DNA of 56,410 nt, taken from NCBI GenBank assembly GCA_964412195.1, contig CAYPNP010000028.1:1-56410 (forward strand), read 5' to 3'. Source of the stretch: CAYPNP01 sp964412195. Its GTDB lineage: Bacteria > Acidobacteriota > JAAYUB01. The position numbers were made by a program, and so were the translations under genes. Below, piece by piece: positions 50,423 to 56,410 of the stretch (positions within the stretch are counted from its first letter, which is position 1; the number at the start of each line of letters is the position of its first letter). The notes under the pieces were generated by a model. That model saw only the letters and a program-made list of their open reading frames with translations, searched no databases and was not told the DNA's origin.

Positions 50423-50496
50423 GTGCAGGCTGGACCGTCAGGGGGTCAGGGGCCGAAGCCACCGGCCGCGAGGCCGGATCGACGCAAACCCTGCAC
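50423..50496 (+). ncRNA. Structured leader RNA, candidate c-di-GMP-I (GEMM)-like element
   Basis: GTGCAGG (50423-50429) pairs with CCTGCAC (50490-50496). Inside, CCGGCC-GCGA-GGCCGG (50462-50477) is a GNRA-capped hairpin followed three nt later by GACGCAAA and CCC, and a GACC/GGTC hairpin precedes it. In GEMM riboswitches a GNRA-capped stem is likewise followed by GACGCAAA before the closing strand. The 5' strand (normally GGCAAACC) and the P2/P3 part are poorly matched, so this is only a candidate. The leader continues to an RBS-adjacent hairpin at 50629-50646. Confidence 0.35.
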
Positions 50497-50628
50497 GCGC
50501 ACAACGACCGAGGCGGGTACGGGTGGAGTGTCCCCCGCTCCGCTGGTCTGCCCGCACCGCCGGACCCTCCCGCCGCTCCCGCCCCTAAAGGACGATACGA
50601 CCCCCATGGGTTCCAATTGGACGGGCGC

Positions 50629-50646
50629 GGGCCGCCGCGGCGGCCC
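50629..50646 (+). promoter_or_regulatory. Perfect GC palindrome abutting the ribosome binding site
   Basis: GGGCCGCCGCGGCGGCCC can fold into a 9-bp palindromic stem (with minimal loop strain) ending 2 nt before the AAGGAG. It could block ribosome access and serve as an expression platform for the leader RNA. Confidence 0.4.
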
Positions 50647-50660
50647 GGAAGGAGATGATC

Positions 50661-53600
50661 ATGCGGAGCATCCGACGCAGCATCTGGTTCGTGGTGCTGG
50701 CCGTTCTGCTGGCGGCGCCCGCCCTGGCCGCCGACCAGTCCATCAGCGGCTTCGTCCGGGACGCCTCCGGCGCGTCCGTCCCCGGCGCGCGGGTGAGCGC
50801 GACCCACCTCGGCACCGGCATGGTCCGGGAGGCCCTCACCGACGACCGCGGCTACTACCTGCTCGCCGTCCTGCCCATTGGCGGCTACGAGCTGCAGGTC
50901 AGCTTGGAGGGCTTCCAGCCGGTGACGGTCCGCGGCATCGTGCTGGAAGTGGGAGACAACAAGGACTACCCGGTGGTCCTGGAGGTCGCGGCGCTCAGCA
51001 CGGCGGTGGAGGTGAAGGTAGAGGCCGACCAGGTGGAGCTGACCACCTCCCAGCTCGACACGGTGATCAACGGCATTCAGATCACCGACCTGCCCCTCAA
51101 CGGCCGCAATCCGCTGGACCTGGTCTTCCTGACCCCGGGGGTGGTGAACTGGGGAGGGTACGGGCTCCCGTCCGCCAACGGCACCCGGCCCCGCGGCAAC
51201 AACTACATGCTGGACGGGATGGACAACAACTGGTTCGTCAACCTCGGAGCGACCATCTGGACCAACGTGGACGCCACGGCGGAGTTCCGGGTGGTAACGT
51301 CCAACCCGTCGGCGGAGTACGGGCGCACCGGCGGGGCGGTCATCGACGTGGTCACCAAGAGCGGGACCAATACATTTCACGGCAACGCCTTCTGGTTCCT
51401 GCGGGACGACAGCCTGGACGCCAAGACCTGGCAGGAGAACTATTTCGACCAGCCCAAGGGGGACTTCCGGCGCCAGCAGTTCGGAGGGAGCCTGGGCGGG
51501 CCTGTCGTCCGCGACGAGCTCTTCTTTTTCTTCAATGTCGAGCGAGTCCTGCAACGGACCAACGTCACCGCCACGGCCCTGGTGCCCACCCAGGCCTACC
51601 GCGACACGGTGACCAACCCGGACATCGCCCGCATCTTCGCGCAGTCCTACCCCCTGCCCAACACCAGCGACTTCACCGTCGAGGGGGTCAACGGCTTTCA
51701 TGCCTTCTCCGGCACCGAGCCTTTTGAAGAGCTGCAGCTGCTGGCCAAGGCGGACTGGATCGCCTCCCCCGCTCACACCTTCAGCGCGAAGTTCTCCATG
51801 GACCCGTATTCCAGCAACACGCTGCCATTGCTGCCTTCGTCCGATCTGGGCTCCTACTGGGCCGACTATTCTGCCTATCAAGGGACACTCGGCTGGACCT
51901 GGATCGTGTCGCCGGCCTGCGTCAACGACGTCCGGGTGGGGTACACCCGGGTCAGCGGCGAGGAGTGGGTGGGCGGCGCGGACCAGCCGACCCTGTCCTT
52001 CAGGGGGAGGTACATGACCTATTTCACCCGCTACGGCAACGGGGGGAACGGCCATTCATTCATAAACACGGGGGCCTTCGAGATCAAGGACACGCTGAGC
52101 TGGACGCGGGGCACCCACGCCCTCAAGTTCGGCTTCGACTTCCGGTTCATGCAGGATAACCTTGCCACGGGCTGGTACCTGAATCCGATATATTACTTCC
52201 TGCAGGCCTGGGGGCCGGCTGGGGAGGACACGCTGGCCAACATCGCCGCCGGGTTGACCGGGTACCTGTACCAGGGGCTCAACGGCAACGGCCGGGAGTT
52301 CATTCCGGGCCTGACCGACGAGAAGGGCTGGCGGTACAAGGAGTACGACTTCTTCGTCCAGGACGACTGGCGGATCCGCCCAAACCTCACCCTGAACCTG
52401 GGGCTGCGCTACGAGTGGAAGCCCGCCCCGTATGAAGTCAACAACCTCCTGTCCAACATAGGGTCCGACGCCACCGGCCAAGGCTATCACCTGCCCAACC
52501 CGGACAATTTCTTCGACCCGGCCAACTGGGACACCCAAACCGGCGCCCCCATCTGGGTGGGCACGGGCGCCGACATTTACCTCACCGGCGACGGGCGAAC
52601 TCTCTACGACGCGCCCAAGGCCAACTTCGCCCCGCGGGCCGGCCTCTCCTGGGACCCCTTCGGGGACGGCAAGACGGCGGTGCGGGCCGGTTACGGCATC
52701 TCCTACGACCGGCTGAACGACCAGTATTTTTTAAATTATTTTGCGCAGTGGCCTTTTTCGCTGGCGGGCAGGTATTCCACCACGGAAGGAGGCCACTCGG
52801 GGGTCTGGCCGGACGTGGCCTACTTCGGGAGCGGGCTGCCCATTCCCGAAGCAGTGCTGCACCTGCCGCCCGAAACCTTCGCCAACATGAACATCATCGA
52901 TACGGACTGGCACCAGCCCTACGTCCAGACCTGGAACGTGTCGGTGCAGCGGGAGCTGTGGCCGGGCCTCCTCCTGAGTGTCGCTTACGTGGGCAGTGCC
53001 GGCGTCCACCTGATCGCCTGTCAGGACATGAACCAGATGAACCACCCTTCGGCGGAACTGATCCAGTCCCAGGCCGACAACGGCCTTGGCACCGACGAGC
53101 TCTTCTGGCTCGTCCCTTACTACCAGCGGCAAAACAGCCAGTTCGAAGGCATCTGGCTTTACGAACCCAGCGCCCACTCCACCTACCATGGATTGCAGGT
53201 GGCATTCAGCCGCCGTTTCCAGGGCGGGGTGCAGTGCCAGGCCAACTGGACCTGGTCCAAGGCTCTGGACAACAACTCCGAATACGCGACGGATTACGCC
53301 GGTTCGCGGGTTATCTACACCGATCCCCACGACAAGCGGTACGACCGCGGCTACTCGGCCTACGACATCCGCCACGTGGTGACCGCGAACTTCATCTGGC
53401 AGCTCCCCTTCGGGCCGGGCCACCGGTGGGGCGGGTCGCTGTCGGGCTTCCTGGGCGCCCTGGTTGAGGGCTGGCAGCTCAACGGGATTTTCCAGGCCCA
53501 CACTGGGCCGCCGCTGACGGTCTACGCTCCCCGCAACACGCTGGGGGCCGTCTTTCCTTATGGCACCCCCCGCCCCAACGTGGTGAGCTACGACGTGAAC

Positions 53601-53930
53601 TCCTCGGGAAATCTCGTCGGACCCACCGCGGCCAACTTCACCAACTGGATGGCGGACATCAACCTGATGACGCCCAAGGGGAACGAGTACCGCGGGCAAT
53701 TCCGCGGGGCGGGGTACTGGAACGTGGACTTTTCCATCCTCAAAGAGGTTCGGATGCCGTGGTTTACAACGGAAGGATCAACGCTGCAGTTCCGGCTGGA
53801 GGCGTTTAACCTGTTCAACCACACCAACTACGGTGTGCCAGACCTGAACCTGGAAAGCGCGACCATGGGGTACACGTACGACAACGGCGCCAGCCGGCAA
53901 ATCCAGCTGGGGTTGAAATTCATCTTCTGA
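50661..53930 (+). CDS. Oar-like TonB-dependent receptor with N-terminal CarboxypepD_reg-like domain
   Basis: About 1089 aa from ATG 50661 (AAGGAG at 50649-50654 gives the right spacing; ATG 50655 is in frame). Signal peptide to about residue 24. Residues 25-115: carboxypeptidase regulatory-like Ig fold (ISGFVRDASGASVPGARVSA ... LEVAALSTAVEV). Then a plug domain with ITDLPLNGRNPLDLVFLTPG and YMLDGMDNNWF, and a large beta-barrel with repeated aromatic strands, ending in an aromatic-terminated GLKFIF suitable for BAM recognition. No TonB box is obvious. Such proteins are greatly expanded in Acidobacteriota and transport large substrates, often oligosaccharides. The control leader is described separately. 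Confidence 0.93.
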   Translation: MRSIRRSIWFVVLAVLLAAPALAADQSISGFVRDASGASVPGARVSATHLGTGMVREALTDDRGYYLLAVLPIGGYELQVSLEGFQPVTVRGIVLEVGDNKDYPVVLEVAALSTAVEVKVEADQVELTTSQLDTVINGIQITDLPLNGRNPLDLVFLTPGVVNWGGYGLPSANGTRPRGNNYMLDGMDNNWFVNLGATIWTNVDATAEFRVVTSNPSAEYGRTGGAVIDVVTKSGTNTFHGNAFWFLRDDSLDAKTWQENYFDQPKGDFRRQQFGGSLGGPVVRDELFFFFNVERVLQRTNVTATALVPTQAYRDTVTNPDIARIFAQSYPLPNTSDFTVEGVNGFHAFSGTEPFEELQLLAKADWIASPAHTFSAKFSMDPYSSNTLPLLPSSDLGSYWADYSAYQGTLGWTWIVSPACVNDVRVGYTRVSGEEWVGGADQPTLSFRGRYMTYFTRYGNGGNGHSFINTGAFEIKDTLSWTRGTHALKFGFDFRFMQDNLATGWYLNPIYYFLQAWGPAGEDTLANIAAGLTGYLYQGLNGNGREFIPGLTDEKGWRYKEYDFFVQDDWRIRPNLTLNLGLRYEWKPAPYEVNNLLSNIGSDATGQGYHLPNPDNFFDPANWDTQTGAPIWVGTGADIYLTGDGRTLYDAPKANFAPRAGLSWDPFGDGKTAVRAGYGISYDRLNDQYFLNYFAQWPFSLAGRYSTTEGGHSGVWPDVAYFGSGLPIPEAVLHLPPETFANMNIIDTDWHQPYVQTWNVSVQRELWPGLLLSVAYVGSAGVHLIACQDMNQMNHPSAELIQSQADNGLGTDELFWLVPYYQRQNSQFEGIWLYEPSAHSTYHGLQVAFSRRFQGGVQCQANWTWSKALDNNSEYATDYAGSRVIYTDPHDKRYDRGYSAYDIRHVVTANFIWQLPFGPGHRWGGSLSGFLGALVEGWQLNGIFQAHTGPPLTVYAPRNTLGAVFPYGTPRPNVVSYDVNSSGNLVGPTAANFTNWMADINLMTPKGNEYRGQFRGAGYWNVDFSILKEVRMPWFTTEGSTLQFRLEAFNLFNHTNYGVPDLNLESATMGYTYDNGASRQIQLGLKFIF

Positions 53931-53943
53931 GCCGGTAAGCGTG

Positions 53944-54231
53944 AGGCACTCCGACCGGCAGGGAGGGGTGCGAGGGGCCAGCATCCCGGATCACGGACCC
54001 GGAGACACAATTCCATACACTTTTCTTCGGTCTGCATCTGTCGGCAGAGCCGATGCGAAGCGGTGTGCCGCTACGTGTGGTACGAGCAGGAGCCGGACCG
54101 GCCGAGCCTGGCGGAGTCGGGGCGCGCTTTACGGCATGTAGACGGAGTCGATCGGCGCGCTCCCGGCATGCCGGTGTCTGGCCCCTCGCGCCTCTCCCTG
54201 CCGGTCGGGGTACCTCAAGTGTGCCGGCGGT
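53944..54231. repeat. Inverted repeat with dispersed-repeat copy 2
   Basis: 53944-53983 and about 54175-54215 are imperfect inverted arms (core CCGACCGGCAGGGAG against CTCCCTGCCGGTCGG). The right arm lies inside the 54141-54231 copy of the repeat also found at 457-547. The spacer 53931-54471 (541 nt) holds this element, a second small inverted pair (about 54328-54430) and a word array, and no gene I can support. Confidence 0.65.
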
Positions 54232-54444
54232 TATGTGGTTACCGAGCTTGTAACAGGCGTTGGGATATCACGCGGAGATGCGAAGGGTGCGGAGTGCGCG
54301 GGAGCGCGGACGTCTCGCCCGCACGCCGTAGCTCGCACCGTCCCCGGCGCGAGGGGATGATCGCGGCAAATGTCATCGGATTCATGCCCGGAGGTGGCGG
54401 AGTCAGACTCGTGCCCGGAGGTCGCGAGCTACGTTCCCCATCTG

Positions 54445-54470
54445 CCCATTCACCCATTCACCCACTCACC
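54445..54470. repeat. ATTCACCC word array next to a stop codon
   Basis: Three to four copies of CCATTCACC/CCACTCACC directly adjoin the stop codon (54472-54474) of the minus-strand kinase/TPR gene. Read on the coding strand it is GGTGAAT, the word after fprA. Confidence 0.7.
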
Positions 54471-54471
54471 T

Positions 54472-56410
54472 TCATGATCCCTTGTACGGTTTGTCCGGCG
54501 GGTACTTCTTCTCCAGCTCTTTGAAACGGGGCAATGACAGGAGCGGGCGGAACCGCGGATCAACCTTGACCGAATTGAAATTTGCAACAGTCAAGGGGCG
54601 GCAGAGGATGATCTCCAGCTGGTCCATGGCCGGGCCATACTCTCCCAGCGCGGTGTATATCGTTGCCAGGTCCAGGCGGTGGCCGAAGTGAGCGCTGGAA
54701 TTCTGTTCCCGGGGAACCATCTCCACGACCTGCCGGCCCAGGCGGACGGCCTCCTCCTTCCGGCCCAGCCCGGCCAGGATCCGGCCACGGGCGGCCAGCA
54801 GGCGTTCATCCTGGATCGTCGCCTTTTTCACCCTCGCCAGTTCGTCCAACCGGTGCAGCGCGTCGGCGTATGATGCCCGGGCCTCGTCCGGCCGGCCCAT
54901 CGCCTGCAAAATGATTCCCTTGAATTCGGCTTTCAACATCACTTTGTCCAGGTCATCCTGGAGTACGTCCGGCCGTGCAGAGAGCATCTCCAGGGCTCGC
55001 TGGTAGCGGCCGGCCATCGAAAGATAGACCAGATAGAGGTAGCTTTCCTGCGCCTTCTGCCGGAGCCCCGGCGGCAGGCCGTCCAGGTAATCCACCGCCT
55101 TCCCCGGATCGCCGTCCCGGAGGATGTAGATCCGGGCCAATCGTTGGCGGGGTCTTAATTCGCTTTCCCCGGGGTCCAGGGCCATGGCCCGCTGCAGGAA
55201 CCGCTCGGCTTCGGCATACCGCTGGTGGGCGGTATACGTCATTCCCAGATTGGACTGGACCCAGGCCACCCTCGGATTGAGCGCTGCGTTCTGTTCCGCG
55301 TACCGCAAGGCTTCCTCGTATCGCTCCCCGCAAATGGCCGCATACCGGAGGTTGAGCAGAACCTCCGGTTCTCCCGGCACTCCCTGCTCGGCCAGGCGGT
55401 TCTCCTCCTCGAAAAGTTTCATGTCTTTCTTTACAACATTGTACCAGTACGCCATGCAGAGGTGGTACCCCGGGTTGTCCGGATCCAGCTCCCGGGCCCG
55501 TTCCAGTGCCCGCCAAGCCATCTCCGCCCGCTTCTCGCTGCGATCCTTTTGGGTTTCGTACGCATCGATGTGAAAGAAAGCAATTCTCAGGTAAGCTTCC
55601 AAGAAACCGGGATCCAGCGACACGGCCTTCTCGAACAGAGGCAGTGACTCCTCCCTCTTGTCGGAGAAGAAGAGGTTGACTCCTTTCAGATAACACTCGT
55701 ACGCCTCGGCATTTCGGGTGGACACTGCCGCCAATCCCTTGCGCTCCGAATCCAACAGCTTCAGCCACAGGGCGGACGCCACGTCCTCGGCAATCTCCGC
55801 CTGCGTGGCCAGGAGGTCGCCCAGTCCCACGTCGTAATCCCGGCTCCACAGGTTGATCCCGTCGGAGGCCCGGATCAGTTGGGCTGTCACCCTGAGCTTT
55901 CCTTCCCCTCCCGGCTTCAGGTCCCACTGGATGGTTCCCTCCAGGATGTAGCCCACTCCCAATTCCGCCGAAATCTGCGGAATTTTCTTTTTCGTCTTCT
56001 TGTATTCCTCCACGCTGGTGCGGGTGATTACCCCCAGGCTGTGTACCCGCCCCAGGCGTTGGATGAGCTGCTCTGTAAACTGGTCGGCTACGTATTCCCT
56101 CTCAGGATTACCCAGGTTCGCGAACGGCAGGACCGCCAGCATCAACCGATCCGGTTTCGACGGCGTCGACGGCTTCCTCGGCCACTGCCAGTAAGTGACC
56201 CCCGCGGTGATTACGACGAGGAGCATTGTCAACAGGGTGGCCAAGCGGTGCCGGCGCAGCCAGGCGCCGGCCCGTCCTGACCGGCGCGTCGGCCGCGTCC
56301 GCCGGCCCGGCGTCACTGGGCCGGTCACCCCCGCCTCGCCCAGCTCCGCCGCCACCTCCGCCATGGTCTGGATCCGCTGGTCCGGATCTTTGGCCAGGCA
56401 CAGCAGGATC
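54472..56410 (-). CDS. Ser/Thr kinase (C-lobe only)-TolB-like-TPR protein, 5' end cut by window
   Basis: The open frame continues past the window edge. Upstream of the first ATG in the window (56364) the in-frame sequence is ILLCLAKDPDQRIQT, the subdomain XI end of a eukaryotic-type kinase domain (the invariant Arg in DPxxR), so the real start is outside. After it come a basic juxtamembrane stretch, one transmembrane helix (LATLLTMLLVVITAGVTYW), a FlgO/TolB-like domain (LAVLPFANLGNPEREYVADQ ... GYILEGTIQW) and about eight TPR units to the C-terminus. This domain order is typical of acidobacterial receptor kinases. It is followed by a GGTGAAT-type array. Confidence 0.9.
   Translation of the reverse strand, partial: ILLCLAKDPDQRIQTMAEVAAELGEAGVTGPVTPGRRTRPTRRSGRAGAWLRRHRLATLLTMLLVVITAGVTYWQWPRKPSTPSKPDRLMLAVLPFANLGNPEREYVADQFTEQLIQRLGRVHSLGVITRTSVEEYKKTKKKIPQISAELGVGYILEGTIQWDLKPGGEGKLRVTAQLIRASDGINLWSRDYDVGLGDLLATQAEIAEDVASALWLKLLDSERKGLAAVSTRNAEAYECYLKGVNLFFSDKREESLPLFEKAVSLDPGFLEAYLRIAFFHIDAYETQKDRSEKRAEMAWRALERARELDPDNPGYHLCMAYWYNVVKKDMKLFEEENRLAEQGVPGEPEVLLNLRYAAICGERYEEALRYAEQNAALNPRVAWVQSNLGMTYTAHQRYAEAERFLQRAMALDPGESELRPRQRLARIYILRDGDPGKAVDYLDGLPPGLRQKAQESYLYLVYLSMAGRYQRALEMLSARPDVLQDDLDKVMLKAEFKGIILQAMGRPDEARASYADALHRLDELARVKKATIQDERLLAARGRILAGLGRKEEAVRLGRQVVEMVPREQNSSAHFGHRLDLATIYTALGEYGPAMDQLEIILCRPLTVANFNSVKVDPRFRPLLSLPRFKELEKKYPPDKPYKGS

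Noticed and set aside
50376..50660. Cobalamin riboswitch in front of the TonB receptor
   Set aside because: No B12 box and no matching core; the GNRA/GACGCAAA features point elsewhere.

Overview
The window is a high-GC bacterial chromosome segment (roughly two-thirds G+C by eye), most like Acidobacteriota. The basis is indirect: an Oar-like TonB-dependent receptor with an N-terminal carboxypeptidase-regulatory-like domain, a kinase-TolB-like-TPR protein, several secreted proteins, and compact genes separated by repeat-rich spacers. No rRNA or universal marker is present, so the phylum call is an inference. No integrase, transposase, phage module, CRISPR array or replication origin was seen.

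Layout. 1-8.1 kb: repeat-rich start, a cupin-like gene, two secreted proteins with dockerin-like C-termini, a polytopic glycosyltransferase-like membrane protein, a PadR/HAAS-membrane-protein pair, and two tRNA-Gln genes. 8.1-13.6 kb: an unrecognised 480-aa protein behind a CRP-like palindrome, a rhodanese and MauE/DoxX pair, an RluA-type pseudouridine synthase and a DUF1028 protein. 13.9-19.8 kb: a complete 2-oxoacid dehydrogenase set (E1alpha, E1beta, E2, E3) followed by a lipoate ligase, so both the lipoylated enzyme and the enzyme that lipoylates it lie together. 20-29.8 kb: vapBC, mutY, cysE-cysK, DUF1475, a KimA-like permease, scpB and an ankyrin/LssY_C protein. 29.9-42.9 kb: a large MscS channel, then a TetR-led efflux cluster (DUF6448, HlyD adaptor, two ABC ATPases, two permeases, TolC) running into an NO-stress pair (Ric/ScdA and an FprA flavo-diiron protein). 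43-50.3 kb: an AT-richer patch with a probably frameshifted OB-fold-like gene, DUF6526, a 1283-aa pseudokinase/PEGA/TPR scaffold, an AI-2E transporter and nth. 50.3-56.4 kb: the TonB receptor with a long structured leader, and a kinase-TolB-TPR gene cut by the window end.

The most striking signal is in the spacers. Most longer intergenic regions carry a degenerate array of a 6-9 nt word (GAACATC, ATCCGCG, GAACGCT, ATTTGCC, GGTGAAT, ATCGGA, CGAGCA and others). These arrays are often arranged as two antiparallel copies that could fold into a long imperfect hairpin. Different loci use different words, the same words recur at distant loci, and some arrays run into coding ends. There are also longer dispersed or inverted elements (71-bp, 98-bp and 33-bp arms, and a 134-nt pair with conserved ends).

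Regulatory sites readable directly are: a PadR-type operator inside its own promoter, a TetR-type palindrome, a vapBC promoter, a tRNA promoter, a class-II FNR/DNR-type promoter in front of ric-fprA, and a GNRA-capped leader RNA in front of the TonB receptor that partly resembles the c-di-GMP-I (GEMM) fold.
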